In this document: piece by piece, positions 18,044 through 28,272 of the stretch
Position numbering within the stretch: position 1 is the stretch's first letter
Layout of the letters: the number at the start of each line of letters is the position of its first letter
Assembly: GCA_965656195.1 (NCBI GenBank)
Contig: CBFHJL010000002.1
Span: 1 to 64,000, forward strand
Direction: 5' to 3'
DNA: 64,000 nucleotides
DNA from: Brumimicrobium sp965656195
Lineage (GTDB): Bacteria; Bacteroidota; Bacteroidia; Flavobacteriales_D; Crocinitomicaceae
Notes under the pieces: model-generated
The model's database searches: none
What the model saw: the letters and a program-made list of their open reading frames with translations, nothing else
Told to the model about the DNA's origin: nothing
Made by a program: the position numbers and the translations under genes

Positions 18044-18970
18044 ATGAAATTAGCTCATCCTATAACAATCAAGGAACTATCAGATCTTTTATCCTGCGAA
18101 TTTCGTGGGAATCCTGATCATATAGTTACTGGGTTAAATGAAATACATAGGGTCAAAAATGGAGACCTAGTATTTGTGGACCATCCCAAATATTATGACA
18201 AGGCGATCAATAGTGATGCGACAACAATCCTCATTGATAAGGATGTAGAATTCCCAGAAGGTAAAGCAATCTTAATTTCAGATCGTCCATTTGATGATTT
18301 CAACAAGTTATCTCGACATTTTGAACCTTTCAAGTTTAACTCCGGTAATGTAGGTGTCAACTCAAATGTGGACGAAACTGCACAAATATTTCCAAACGTG
18401 ACCATCGGCAATAATGTAAATATTGGGAAGAATGTGATTCTTTATCCTGGAGTGGTCATAATGGATAGAACTACGATTGAAGAAAATGTGGTGATAGGTG
18501 CAAATACGGTTGTTGGTCATAATGCCTTTTATTATAAAAAGAAGCAAGATGGTTACGATAGAATGCATACCTGTGGAGGTGTTATTATTCGTAAAAACGC
18601 CGAATTAGGAGCACTGTGTACTATTGATGCAGGTGTTACGGATTACACCGTAATTGGTGAGGGAACAAAAATAGATAATCAAGTCCATGTGGGACATGAC
18701 ACCATAATAGGTAAAGACTGCTTACTTGCTGCGAATGTTGGTTTGGCAGGTTGTGTAGAGTTGCAAGATAATGTGACGCTATGGGGTCAAGTGGGTTGTG
18801 CTAGTGATGTAGTGATAGGTGAAGGTGCAGTTGTACTCGCTCAGTCAGGAATTTCAAAAAGTCTGGTCGCTGGAAAAACATATTTTGGAAGTCCGGCAAA
18901 AGATATTCGTCTTGTTTACCGAGAAATGGCTGCAATAAGAAAGCTACCAGAAATAATAGAAAACTTATAG
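18044..18970 (+). CDS. LpxD-like UDP-3-O-acylglucosamine N-acyltransferase paralogue
   Basis: This 308-residue protein has an N-terminal LpxD-type uridine-binding domain (LLSCEFRGNPDHIVTGLNEIHRV at about 14-36), followed by a left-handed beta helix of hexapeptide repeats (NVTIGNNVNIGKNVILYPGV to about residue 275). A histidine in VGHNAFYYKKK and another in HVGHDTIIG are candidate catalytic bases. True LpxD adds the second acyl chain to lipid A precursors. Bacteroidota often carry this shorter second copy as well, so the exact substrate is uncertain. It is followed after 6 nt by a phosphatase gene. Confidence 0.8.
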   Translation: MKLAHPITIKELSDLLSCEFRGNPDHIVTGLNEIHRVKNGDLVFVDHPKYYDKAINSDATTILIDKDVEFPEGKAILISDRPFDDFNKLSRHFEPFKFNSGNVGVNSNVDETAQIFPNVTIGNNVNIGKNVILYPGVVIMDRTTIEENVVIGANTVVGHNAFYYKKKQDGYDRMHTCGGVIIRKNAELGALCTIDAGVTDYTVIGEGTKIDNQVHVGHDTIIGKDCLLAANVGLAGCVELQDNVTLWGQVGCASDVVIGEGAVVLAQSGISKSLVAGKTYFGSPAKDIRLVYREMAAIRKLPEIIENL

Positions 18971-18976
18971 TCTGCA

Positions 18977-20218
18977 ATGAAGGATGCCCTTATTCAAGAG
19001 TTAGAGAATCAACTGAAACTGAAAGATTTCAAGTTGAATTCGTTGCTTGAAATTACGAATGGTATCAACACGAATGAATCGGTAGAACACCTGATTTCTA
19101 TCTTCGAGTTTATTCTAAAAGAACAACTTGGACTTAATAAGTTTGTTCTTTTCAACAAGCAAAGTAGTTGGCAGTATTTAATCAAAGTCGGTCTTAAAGG
19201 CCGCATAAAAGATATTGATGTTGTCCGAGATTTGTTTCGGTTTAAGGATATTACTGTCATTGAATCTTCACATATACAAGAGCTTAATGAGTTTGATATA
19301 GTAATTCCTGTATATCATAAGGAAGAGCCTTTGGCTTTTTTGTTACTAAAGAGCAATCTGGATCCTGAGGTTGAGGACTCTCACATTAACGCTTCGTTAC
19401 CCAATTTGTCTTTTATTCAAACACTGACAAACATCATTGTGGTTGCCATTGAGAACAAGCGAATGGCAAAAATGGGGATTAAACAAGAGCGTATTAAAAA
19501 GGAGCTTGAAGTTGCCTCTGAAATGCAGAAACTCTTATTCCCTGACGATTTACCTTCTGATCGTAGACTCGATCTAGCGGCTACCTATAAAGCCCGGCAT
19601 GAGGTGGGGGGGGATTACTATGACTTTATCCGACTCAATGATGACGAGTTTATTATTTGTATAGCCGATGTTTCTGGTAAAGGAATTAGTGCAGCGATGT
19701 TAATGGCTAATTTTCAAGCGACTATCAGAACATTGTTGAACTATCAAGAGTTTGAGCTAGAGTTTCTTCTTCAAGAGCTAAATAAGAAGGTTATGACTAG
19801 TGCAAAAGGCGAAAAGTTTATCACCTTCTTCATAGGTAAATATAACTCTAAAACAAGAAAAATGAGTTATGTGAACGCTGGCCATAATCACCCAATTCTA
19901 ACAGACGGTAAAAGAGCAAAGTTTCTCGATAAAGGATCAGTTGGCTTAGGAATGTTAGATGAGCTTCCTTTTATCGAATCAGATGAAGTATACATTGAAC
20001 CAAACTCAACATTAGTGCTTTATACAGATGGTGTTGTAGAGCTGTTAGATAAAGATGGGAATTATTTTGAGACAGATCGATTAATTAAGTTGGTACATAG
20101 CTTTTATCCATTAAAAATGGAAGATTTGAACAACATTGTTTTCTCTAAGCTAGACGAGTTTAGAGGGAAAGAGGATTTGGTAGATGACACAGCGATCTTT
20201 AGCTGCAGAATCTTTTAG
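18977..20218 (+). CDS. PP2C/SpoIIE-type serine phosphatase with GAF-like domain
   Basis: This is a 413-residue regulator. The N-terminal half (about 10-165) is a GAF-like sensor region, then comes a short coiled linker. A SpoIIE/RsbU phosphatase domain starts at EVASEMQKLLFPDDLP and includes the metal-binding GGDYYDF and ADVSGKGISAAMLMA motifs, NAGHNHPIL and VLYTDGVVEL. Such enzymes dephosphorylate anti-sigma-antagonist proteins, but no partner genes are seen here. It ends in a 3-nt overlap with the convergent lipoprotein gene. Confidence 0.87.
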   Translation: MKDALIQELENQLKLKDFKLNSLLEITNGINTNESVEHLISIFEFILKEQLGLNKFVLFNKQSSWQYLIKVGLKGRIKDIDVVRDLFRFKDITVIESSHIQELNEFDIVIPVYHKEEPLAFLLLKSNLDPEVEDSHINASLPNLSFIQTLTNIIVVAIENKRMAKMGIKQERIKKELEVASEMQKLLFPDDLPSDRRLDLAATYKARHEVGGDYYDFIRLNDDEFIICIADVSGKGISAAMLMANFQATIRTLLNYQEFELEFLLQELNKKVMTSAKGEKFITFFIGKYNSKTRKMSYVNAGHNHPILTDGKRAKFLDKGSVGLGMLDELPFIESDEVYIEPNSTLVLYTDGVVELLDKDGNYFETDRLIKLVHSFYPLKMEDLNNIVFSKLDEFRGKEDLVDDTAIFSCRIF

Positions 20219-20655
20219 TTAACTTCATATATTGGAGTATACGTAGAAGGAACTTTTGTTGTTAATACCCAATTTGGGATAGATGTAGTTCCTTCACAAT
20301 AATCACATTCAGTTATGACAATTGAGTAGGTGACTGTTTGGCCCACATCATTTGCGCTAACACTTCTATTATATCCAGAACTGCAAGAAGCAGTTGTTGG
20401 TAACGCAAATACCGAATACTTCGAAAAATCTACTGCTTCGTATGTTACACCTTCATCAAAACTTACTTCGATAGGAGCGCTGTATTCATTAGCGGCACTA
20501 ATAAATTGAGGTCCGGGAACAGCTCCATCAATAACACGAACGATAGCATCTTTTTTAATCATACCTTCTAAACTATTACTAGGGTCACATTTATTGCAGC
20601 CTGATAAGAATAGTATTGCAACAAAGAGAGAAGCTATTGCTGTAAATTGTTTCAT
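20215..20655 (-). CDS. Small exported lipoprotein, unknown function
   Basis: This 146-residue protein has a clear lipoprotein signal (FVAILFLSGC, Cys at about 20) and further cysteines in CNKC, SCSSG and ECDYCEG, probably disulfide-bonded. The mature part looks like a single beta-rich domain. I do not recognise a family. It lies 29 nt downstream of lptB. Confidence 0.6.
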   Translation of the reverse strand: MKQFTAIASLFVAILFLSGCNKCDPSNSLEGMIKKDAIVRVIDGAVPGPQFISAANEYSAPIEVSFDEGVTYEAVDFSKYSVFALPTTASCSSGYNRSVSANDVGQTVTYSIVITECDYCEGTTSIPNWVLTTKVPSTYTPIYEVN

Positions 20656-20684
20656 TTTTTTCTAAAATAGTTTAAACAAAAATA

Positions 20685-21416
20685 CTACGTTTTTTTGCGA
20701 AGTTCAAAATTTTGACCCAAATAAACTTTCCGAACTTGTTCGTCCTCAGCTAATTCTTCAGCAGTTCCTGCTTTTAATATACTACCTTCAAATAGTAGGT
20801 AGGCTCGATCAGTAATAGAAAGCGTTTCCTGTACGTTATGATCTGTTATTAATATGCCAATGTTTCTTGTTTTCAGTTCGGCAACTATAGATTGAATATC
20901 TTCAACAGCTATAGGATCAACACCTGCAAAAGGTTCATCAAGCAGAACAAATTTTGGATCTGTAGCAAGCGCTCTCGCTATTTCTGTTCTCCTTTTTTCA
21001 CCACCGGATAAACTTGCTCCTTTATTCTTTCTAACATGATTAAGTCCAAATTCAGAAATAAGTTTCTCTAACTTTTCTTCACGTTCTGACTTGTTAAGTT
21101 TGGTCATTTCAAGAATAGCCATAATATTGTCCTCAACACTGAGTTTTCGAAACACAGAAACCTCTTGAGGCAAATAGCCAACTCCAAGCTGAGAACGTTT
21201 GTACATAGGAAGTTTTGTGATGTCCCGATCATCCAAATATACCTGGCCTTCTTCAGGAGAAACAAGACCTACTATCATATAGAAAGAAGTAGTTTTACCT
21301 GCTCCATTTGGCCCGAGAAGACCAACTATTTCCCCTTGTTTGACCTCTATACTGACGCCCTTAACAACTTTTCGGCCGCGATAAGATTTTGAGATATTAT
21401 TTGTATGAAGCTTCAT
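20685..21416 (-). CDS. lptB: LPS export ABC transporter ATPase LptB
   Basis: This is the cytoplasmic ATPase of the LptBFG complex that extracts lipopolysaccharide from the inner membrane. The 243-residue protein has Walker A GPNGAGKT, the Q-loop followed by VGYLPQEVSVFRKLSVEDN (an LptB hallmark), signature SGGEKRR, Walker B FVLLDEPFAGVDP and the switch ITDHNVQETL. The partner lptC lies at 3.5 kb on the other strand. Confidence 0.94.
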   Translation of the reverse strand: MKLHTNNISKSYRGRKVVKGVSIEVKQGEIVGLLGPNGAGKTTSFYMIVGLVSPEEGQVYLDDRDITKLPMYKRSQLGVGYLPQEVSVFRKLSVEDNIMAILEMTKLNKSEREEKLEKLISEFGLNHVRKNKGASLSGGEKRRTEIARALATDPKFVLLDEPFAGVDPIAVEDIQSIVAELKTRNIGILITDHNVQETLSITDRAYLLFEGSILKAGTAEELAEDEQVRKVYLGQNFELRKKT

Positions 21417-21482
21417 AGAACTATTGTAATCATGCTAAAATTAATCATCCGCATTCAAGAACGTAAAGATAGAATCAATATT

Positions 21483-23936
21483 CTAAAAACGAATTGTGAA
21501 TTTACCTCGAATTGAGACAGGAGGAACTCCGATATCCCTGTGTGTTGCCCGCCAAACGGCATCAAAACGAAATATTTTAAATATGTTTTCTATTCCCAAG
21601 GATGTTTCTACGTATGGTAAATTGCCAAATTCCCTTGTTGCTGAAGGTAATAGCATAGTTTCTCTCTGTTCATCTGATATTGTTCCCCAAACAGTTTTTC
21701 CAGTAGCTACAAATCTCCATTTCAACTTTCTAACTAGAGGTATGCGATCAAAAATCAACCCATCAAAATGATGTTCTATGTTTGCACCAACATAACGGTC
21801 AGAGATAAACTCGAAGAAATTCATTCTGTTATGCGCATTTGCCTGGAACCAATAGGTCTGAGAACCTTCGTGAATTTTGAGAAATGGATAAGCGGCGGTG
21901 CCAAAGATATATCCTCCGTAAATCCTATAATTTAGCTTTCCAAAAATTCCGATTTTCGGACTATGATCCATAGTAAATTCTAACTTTTGATATTCATAGT
22001 CAGATCCAAAAACACCTTTTATACCTGCGACTCCTTTTAACGTGAAAATTGGATATTTTGACCCTAAAGATATTCGATCAAAAGAACCAGATAAAAACTC
22101 TTCGTTTTTCGCATATCTTATTTCTAGAGAAGTTTCGAAAGACGATATTTTATCAATTGTGTTAACGGTATTATTATTCTCTAGTATACGGTAGTTTGCA
22201 TCTCCCATAGATTGCAGTTCTTTCCAGTCTGCTCCAATGGAAAATATAAAGCTCTTACCGATGTCCTTTTCGAATTTACCACCTATTTTCTCAACAAAGG
22301 TCAATTGATTGAGTGGCTGTGTTCTAAAAAAAGCACCAAGTGATGCATCTACATCTGCAGCATTTTCGCCTAACCCAAGTTGTGTTAGATCGTAATCATA
22401 AAAGAGGTTTAGCATTCCTCGTTTTTTCGGAGTCACATTGTAACGTAACATACCACCGTATTTAAATTGCTCATCTAAATATCCATAGGCTAACTTACCA
22501 GATAACTCAATTCTTCTACTGAAATCATTGGATGTTCTTAATTGAAGTTGATTGCGGAATCCTTCTACCTGATTAAAACTAAACAGGCTTTGAACATTAC
22601 CAATTTCGATTTTCCCCACTGGGTAAAAACCAGTAGTCGCCAAATAGGTCAAATTCTTAATAGCATTGAATAATGGTACTTCGTTGAGAGAATCAATCAT
22701 GGCATCAATGTTATTCTCTTGAGTGTTCAAGGGGAAGTGTCTTCTTTTTTTCCAGTACTCAGGTGAGCGTTGATCAGCGCTGTCTAGAACTACTACATTT
22801 TCGTCGGTTCTATAAAAACTTGGGTCATAAGGTGTGTTAATCACGAAGTTCTTTCTACTTGTAAGCTTGCGGCCAAAGAAACCTACAACTTTTGACTTTC
22901 GGGTAACCTTGAGGTCTACAATTAGTTTGTCAAGTGTTAACATCCAGACTTCATCTTCTACTTGGTCGAATGATTGCTCAAGATAAAACCCATTTACATA
23001 ATTAATATTAGCTGTACCTGCTACATCAGCAGTCCATTTTTTAACAGCATATGTTGTGTCATGAATCCACATGGAGCCAGTAAATGTTAGGTCTCCTTTT
23101 CTCTTAGGAATAAATTTTAGTTCATAACACCAGTAATTATCAATGAATGCACTGTCCTCCATATAGAATTTATAAAAACTCATTGCGAAGTCTGAGATAG
23201 GGCTGATGAAGGACTTGTCAAATATACCTATGTAATTTTCATAGACATTTATGTCCTGGTACATTTCACCCAAGAATTGATTCACCTCTACATTTTGAAT
23301 ACCAGTAATACGTGACGCTTTTACAACTTCCTTTTTCTTTTTAGGATTTGTTCTATAGTAGTAATCCGATAGTGATTCAGTTAATAAAAGTGGAAGGTAC
23401 TTTCCTTTCCCTCCAACAGTGTCCAAGTAATCCATTACGACATCTAAACTTTTTACGAGTTTTCGATCTTCGAATTTTTCTCCAAGATTGTTGAGGTCAA
23501 GTTGGATTTTATTATAGCTCTCATATTCGAAAGCCCCTAACTTTTCTTTATTGTTAATTGGTTTATTTCTAACTATTCTTTGATGTAAAATAGTTGAAGG
23601 CTTTTCATCGGGAGCTTTGATTACAACCTCTTCTATATCTTGCGTAATTGTTTCCAATCGAAAATTTATTACCTGCGCCTGATCTTTCACAACGCTAACT
23701 ACCTTTGTTTGGTAGCCAGAAGACCTAACAACTAAAGAGTCAGTTGCGTAATAAGAAGAAATCTCATAGTAACCATCAAGATCTGTTTCTACGCCAATTT
23801 TTGAGTTTTGAAAAAACACACTAGCGAAAGGTATCGGTTCGCCAGAAATGGCATCAGTAACTGTTCCTGAAACTCCAGTTTTCTGCCCATAGGATGTCAG
23901 ACAAGTAAGCAATAGTATAGCGAGGATAAATCTCAT
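21483..23936 (-). CDS. DUF5686 outer-membrane protein with carboxypeptidase-like domain
   Basis: This second DUF5686 protein has 817 residues. A signal peptide (FILAILLLTCLTSYGQ) is followed by a carboxypeptidase-regulatory-like sandwich (VSGTVTDAISGEPIPFASVFF), then a plug-like segment ending near EEVVIKAPDEKPSTILHQRI, the DUF5686 region and a barrel-like C-terminus ending in GKFTIRF. The architecture recalls a TonB-dependent receptor without the TonB plug. Molecular role unknown. It lies between tatC and lptB with short gaps, all in one direction. Confidence 0.82.
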   Translation of the reverse strand: MRFILAILLLTCLTSYGQKTGVSGTVTDAISGEPIPFASVFFQNSKIGVETDLDGYYEISSYYATDSLVVRSSGYQTKVVSVVKDQAQVINFRLETITQDIEEVVIKAPDEKPSTILHQRIVRNKPINNKEKLGAFEYESYNKIQLDLNNLGEKFEDRKLVKSLDVVMDYLDTVGGKGKYLPLLLTESLSDYYYRTNPKKKKEVVKASRITGIQNVEVNQFLGEMYQDINVYENYIGIFDKSFISPISDFAMSFYKFYMEDSAFIDNYWCYELKFIPKRKGDLTFTGSMWIHDTTYAVKKWTADVAGTANINYVNGFYLEQSFDQVEDEVWMLTLDKLIVDLKVTRKSKVVGFFGRKLTSRKNFVINTPYDPSFYRTDENVVVLDSADQRSPEYWKKRRHFPLNTQENNIDAMIDSLNEVPLFNAIKNLTYLATTGFYPVGKIEIGNVQSLFSFNQVEGFRNQLQLRTSNDFSRRIELSGKLAYGYLDEQFKYGGMLRYNVTPKKRGMLNLFYDYDLTQLGLGENAADVDASLGAFFRTQPLNQLTFVEKIGGKFEKDIGKSFIFSIGADWKELQSMGDANYRILENNNTVNTIDKISSFETSLEIRYAKNEEFLSGSFDRISLGSKYPIFTLKGVAGIKGVFGSDYEYQKLEFTMDHSPKIGIFGKLNYRIYGGYIFGTAAYPFLKIHEGSQTYWFQANAHNRMNFFEFISDRYVGANIEHHFDGLIFDRIPLVRKLKWRFVATGKTVWGTISDEQRETMLLPSATREFGNLPYVETSLGIENIFKIFRFDAVWRATHRDIGVPPVSIRGKFTIRF

Positions 23937-23998
23937 CGATACTAATTTAGCGATTCTGGATATAGAAAGAATGAGTTCGGAATAAAAATTGTCAAAAG

Positions 23999-24793
23999 TT
24001 ATTTACGTTGATCTCTTTTACGCTTTCTTTCTACTCTTGCACTGACCAATATTCCTATTTCATAAAGGATTATAATTGGCACGGAGACAATGACTTGGCT
24101 TATGAAATCTGGCGGGGTGATCAAGGCTGATAAGATTAAAACACCAACAATGGAGTGTTTTCTATACTTCCTTAAAAATTCAGGTGTTACAATTCCAATC
24201 TTGGTTAGGATAAAAACAATAACAGGAAGTAAAAATAATAGCCCTGTAAAAATAACACTCGAAATGATAAGTGACATGAATGAACCTATCATCCAAATAT
24301 TCTCAAATTCTTCAGAGAGAGAGAAGTAGCCGAAAAACTGAATACATAGAGGCGCTACAACCAAATATCCGAAAACAACTCCTAAAAAAAAGAGGATCGT
24401 TACAAAAAAGGTGATGCCTCGAACAGCGCTCTTCTCATTCTGTCTTAATCCGGGCTTCACAAATCCCCACAACTGGTAAAATACGAATGGGAAAGCCAAA
24501 ATAAATCCTCCAATAAAAGACATTAAGAGTGCGTAAGAAAATTGAGCTCCTACTTTATTTGATTGAAACTTTATTGGAATCTCTCCAATACAAATGTTCA
24601 AGTACTCGCACATGTAGGAGAAAGATATGAATGTAGGTTTCGTCATGGAGATAAATATGTTGTTGATAACCCATTCTTTGACGAACCACATGGCTATAGC
24701 TAATACAAGAATAGCAATTACGGATTTAACGATTCTCCATCGCAGCTCCTCGAGGTGATCGAGGAAAGACATGTCTTGTTCTACTTCGCTCAT
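23999..24793 (-). CDS. tatC: Twin-arginine translocase subunit TatC
   Basis: TatC recognises twin-arginine signal peptides and forms the core of the Tat pathway. The 264-residue inner-membrane protein has the N-terminal SFLDHLEELRWRI motif, six helices, the FYQLWGFVKPGLRQNEK loop and the ITPPDFISQ segment of the family. A basic tail follows (RVERKRKRDQR). No tatA is nearby. A TAnnTTTG element sits 9 nt before the ATG. Confidence 0.94.
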   Translation of the reverse strand: MSEVEQDMSFLDHLEELRWRIVKSVIAILVLAIAMWFVKEWVINNIFISMTKPTFISFSYMCEYLNICIGEIPIKFQSNKVGAQFSYALLMSFIGGFILAFPFVFYQLWGFVKPGLRQNEKSAVRGITFFVTILFFLGVVFGYLVVAPLCIQFFGYFSLSEEFENIWMIGSFMSLIISSVIFTGLLFLLPVIVFILTKIGIVTPEFLRKYRKHSIVGVLILSALITPPDFISQVIVSVPIIILYEIGILVSARVERKRKRDQRK

Positions 24794-24802
24794 TTATGAG
24801 CA

Positions 24803-24810
24803 CAAAAGTA
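24803..24810 (-). promoter_or_regulatory. Putative -7 element TACTTTTG before tatC
   Basis: On the minus strand TACTTTTG fits TAnnTTTG, 9 nt before the tatC ATG. A TTTTG lies upstream but only 14 nt away, shorter than the usual spacing of about 19. Confidence 0.35.
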
Positions 24811-24861
24811 ATTTAATTTATCTGCAAAATGTATGAAAATATGGGTGAAATTCAAGGTTGG

Positions 24862-27800
24862 TCATTCTATTCCCCTGTAATCAAGTAAAGTGACGTGTCC
24901 ATGTTTTAAAACTTCAATGCCTTCACCAGTTCTGAGGGATAATCTATAAATGTAAACTCCTTCTCTAGCCACTCTGGAGGTCGTTTTTAATCTCCCGTTC
25001 CATCCTTCATCCGGATCATTTGTTTCGAAAATGGTGCGACCATATCTATCAAAAATTTCGAATGAGTAGTCCTCAATTCTATGTTGCCTTGTCTCAGGTT
25101 TGAAAATTGGATTTTGACCTCCTACGGAAAATGCGTTAGGAATGAAGATCGTCGGAGCTATAATTCCACAAGCCTCATTACTGTAACTTACTTCACGAAT
25201 TCCTAATAAGTTACTGCCTTCAATGGCAGTAACTATATAACATATTTTACCGTCTTCAAAGTCGCCGTAAAGGCTCACGGTATCAGTATATGATCTTCGG
25301 GTAGGGGCCAGTGTCGCAATAGGGGATGGGTCGAAATTTCCGTCAAGTGACCTGTATACTCGATATGCTTGTAAATTACCTTCAAAGTCTTCATAAGGAG
25401 TCCAGTTGAGAACATGAGCCTCATTTTCCTGATCAGTTTGCACCTCTAAAAATACGGTTGTTCCTAAATTAGAATAGCCAAAAGGTTGACCACAGGTATC
25501 AATGACTTCAGTTCTGTATGTATATGCCCTTCTGTTTACTTCTGCTTCTTCATCCGTGAAAATAATTTCGGATGAATTGTTTACAGTTAACACATCAATT
25601 TCTTCATACGCATTTATGGCAGGATCAAAACGTTCAAGTCGTACTTCTTCAGCTCCTCCATCTAAAGCAACCCGGTGTTTGATTACTGCAGTATTGTTTT
25701 CAACTGTGGCTACACTCAAGTATGAATAGGAAGGTCCTCCTGCATCAACGAAAGAAATTGTATCAACATTGGAAAATGAGAAAACGCCTGTTGAAGATGA
25801 GTAGGTTTTAATAGCAATAATTACCTCGTCACCTAAGTTGATAGGGATTTGATATTGGTTGTTTTGCGTAGTTCCATCAATATTCCACCCAATACCATTT
25901 AGATTTATATAAACTTCATAATTGTCGATTGATGTGAATCCAACATAGCCCGTCCAACTCAAATCAATCATGCGTTCGCATATATTTAATTCCGTGGTTA
26001 AAAAATTCGTGGTATGAGGTGGTGCCTTTGCTGAGGTTTGATACGTTGGTGGAATGTTAGTTGTGAAGCATGAATCAAATGCGGCAATCGAATATTGTAT
26101 CGGTCCGTTATTGATATCGGTGATATGAGAATATGCAGTGCTTCCCACTCCCCAAACAGTATCAATTTCTACTAAATTACCATTCTGATCTGTTTGATAA
26201 ACAACATATCCGTATGTATCTGGTTGGTTATTCTCATCCCAAGTAATAGTAACTTCACTGTTACTTGTGTCTATAGTGACGGAGGTGATGTTTGGAATAT
26301 CCGGAACAATCATGTCTTCAAAGTCGTCACCTTCTATGTTACTTTCAAAAGCACAACTCGAAGTAGGCAGTATTATGCGGTAGTTGATAAAAGCATCACA
26401 TATAGTAATTGTATCAGAGTAGTTTGTTGTTCCATAAGGAACAGAGTCTATCAAAGTCCAAGTTCCAATTGGGTATTCTTGATATATATGATAATAGTCA
26501 TTGAACGAACTTAGTTGAGTGTCATAAGGGTCGTTCCAATTGAGTAAAGCTTCTCCATTACCTGGATTATTTAGTGTCAAAAATATATTGGAAAGCGTAT
26601 CGGAATATTGTGGAGTATTTCCTCCACAACCAGAATTCGTAGCAATGTAATAATCTTGTGCCGAGTTGCCAGCACCATTGATAGTGAAAGTGCTTGTGTT
26701 GATGTTGTTTATTACGCCAAGACTACCGCCGTTTACTGAGAAAACTTCGTAACCCTGAAAATCATTGCCAGGATCATTCACTGTATTCCAATTGATTGTC
26801 ACGTCATCATTGACGTCAGTTGTTATACAAGTAATCTCAGGAGCTGGGAGAACAGTTCTATTTCTTACATTGATCGTTACAGTAGCATACCTAACACTTG
26901 GTGTCGGGCAATAATCATCTTGAATTTTGAATACGAAAACATAGGGGACTTCATTTTGGATTGTACCATCAGCACCGATAAGATGATCACAATCTGTTTG
27001 CCAATTCATTTGAATAGAGGCGCCGTTGAAACCAGAGGCAACAGGAGCAGTATTTAACGTTGCACAAGGGGTCGTTCCACAACCATTGTTTGCATCTGTG
27101 AAGTTTGCTCCGTAAGCAAGTCCAGTTGAGCTAATAGTATTTGTTTGAGAGGTCCCATCTTGAAGCGTTTCGATATCTGTAGAACTGATATTGAAATTAA
27201 TTAGGTCTCCTGCAAAAATGGTCGTATCAAAAGAAGTATTGTTGTCAAATGGTGCTGCAACTGTTGGAGGTGAGTTAACACCTGTGCAATTAGAAACAAT
27301 AAGTTGAACCTCTCTTTCAACTTCTGCGATCTTAGCTCCGTTGCGATAAGAAGATACCACTACTTTCGTTGCAAAATTACCTTGAGTGAAGCTCGTGAAA
27401 TCTATCGCTCCATCATTAGGGTCTAAACTAGCTGGAATATTTCCGGCATTAAAGCTTGCGTCTGGAGTTGGATTATTAAAGCTAAACCCTGGTTCGAAAG
27501 GTACCGGAGAAGGGTTAACTGGTGGATTAAAACTTCCCGAAGGAAAATAATCCAATGGAGTGCCCCATTCAAAGTGCAAGGAATCTAAGTCTTGGTCAAC
27601 TGCATGTGGGTTATGGCTATATGGTTGTCCAGTACAACTCACAATATATGGGGATTGCAGAAAGTTTGGAGAATTATCGATACACCCGCCGGTTGAGCCT
27701 GGAATTGGAAACATAGATGCAGTCAATGTGATGCCATATGTAGTAGGATTAGAAATATTTGTAAGGTTACCACTTCGAGAAAAGTTCTCATATGTAAAAT

Positions 27801-28200
27801 GCCATCCGCCCGATGGAGGAGTTCCAGCTAGAGAGATCGGATCGCTTCGATAGGTTATTTTTTCTGTTGCGCCGACACCATTTCCTCCACCAACTCCTGC
27901 ACCACAGTCATAAGGAACCACTCCTCCAGCAGCCGTGCAACTAGGTGAAATATCTACTCTACTTATGAAGTCTACTTCAATTATACTTACTGTTGGATGA
28001 CCCCAAACGCGCAATTCTTCAAAAGTTGTGTTTACTTCAAAGCCATTACAGTCTCTGTAGAATACAAGTTCAAAAACGTAATCTCCTCCCCCTTGACATT
28101 CCCATGTGATTTCTCCACCCATGGCGTGGGTAGCACGCAAGGAAAAACTTGTTGCGAAAACAATTAGAGTTAGTATGATATGTTTCAAACGCATTAACAT
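24862..28200 (-). CDS. Large secreted protein with gliding-motility-associated C-terminal domain
   Basis: This 1112-residue surface or secreted protein has a signal peptide (LILTLIVFATSFSLRATHA) and an N-terminal domain found in similar cargo proteins (GGEITWECQGGGDYVFELVFYRDCNG-like; many Cys). Then come several fibronectin-type-III-like modules with the usual W and Y positions (for example VTINWNTVNDPGNDFQGYEVF and HVLNWTPYEDFEGNLQAYRVY). The C-terminal about 90 residues (IFIPNAFSVGG, then FEIFDRYGRTIFE, GWNGRL, GVYIYRLSL) are the type B T9SS signal (CHU_C family). It is probably exported by the type IX system. Function beyond adhesion or surface display is unknown. Confidence 0.88.
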   Translation of the reverse strand: MLMRLKHIILTLIVFATSFSLRATHAMGGEITWECQGGGDYVFELVFYRDCNGFEVNTTFEELRVWGHPTVSIIEVDFISRVDISPSCTAAGGVVPYDCGAGVGGGNGVGATEKITYRSDPISLAGTPPSGGWHFTYENFSRSGNLTNISNPTTYGITLTASMFPIPGSTGGCIDNSPNFLQSPYIVSCTGQPYSHNPHAVDQDLDSLHFEWGTPLDYFPSGSFNPPVNPSPVPFEPGFSFNNPTPDASFNAGNIPASLDPNDGAIDFTSFTQGNFATKVVVSSYRNGAKIAEVEREVQLIVSNCTGVNSPPTVAAPFDNNTSFDTTIFAGDLINFNISSTDIETLQDGTSQTNTISSTGLAYGANFTDANNGCGTTPCATLNTAPVASGFNGASIQMNWQTDCDHLIGADGTIQNEVPYVFVFKIQDDYCPTPSVRYATVTINVRNRTVLPAPEITCITTDVNDDVTINWNTVNDPGNDFQGYEVFSVNGGSLGVINNINTSTFTINGAGNSAQDYYIATNSGCGGNTPQYSDTLSNIFLTLNNPGNGEALLNWNDPYDTQLSSFNDYYHIYQEYPIGTWTLIDSVPYGTTNYSDTITICDAFINYRIILPTSSCAFESNIEGDDFEDMIVPDIPNITSVTIDTSNSEVTITWDENNQPDTYGYVVYQTDQNGNLVEIDTVWGVGSTAYSHITDINNGPIQYSIAAFDSCFTTNIPPTYQTSAKAPPHTTNFLTTELNICERMIDLSWTGYVGFTSIDNYEVYINLNGIGWNIDGTTQNNQYQIPINLGDEVIIAIKTYSSSTGVFSFSNVDTISFVDAGGPSYSYLSVATVENNTAVIKHRVALDGGAEEVRLERFDPAINAYEEIDVLTVNNSSEIIFTDEEAEVNRRAYTYRTEVIDTCGQPFGYSNLGTTVFLEVQTDQENEAHVLNWTPYEDFEGNLQAYRVYRSLDGNFDPSPIATLAPTRRSYTDTVSLYGDFEDGKICYIVTAIEGSNLLGIREVSYSNEACGIIAPTIFIPNAFSVGGQNPIFKPETRQHRIEDYSFEIFDRYGRTIFETNDPDEGWNGRLKTTSRVAREGVYIYRLSLRTGEGIEVLKHGHVTLLDYRGIE

Positions 28201-28272
28201 GTTATAAAAACGAAGGTTTTGATGCTTTATTATAACGTTGAAGGATCTCTTAAGTTGCCTTTTTTAAAGTAT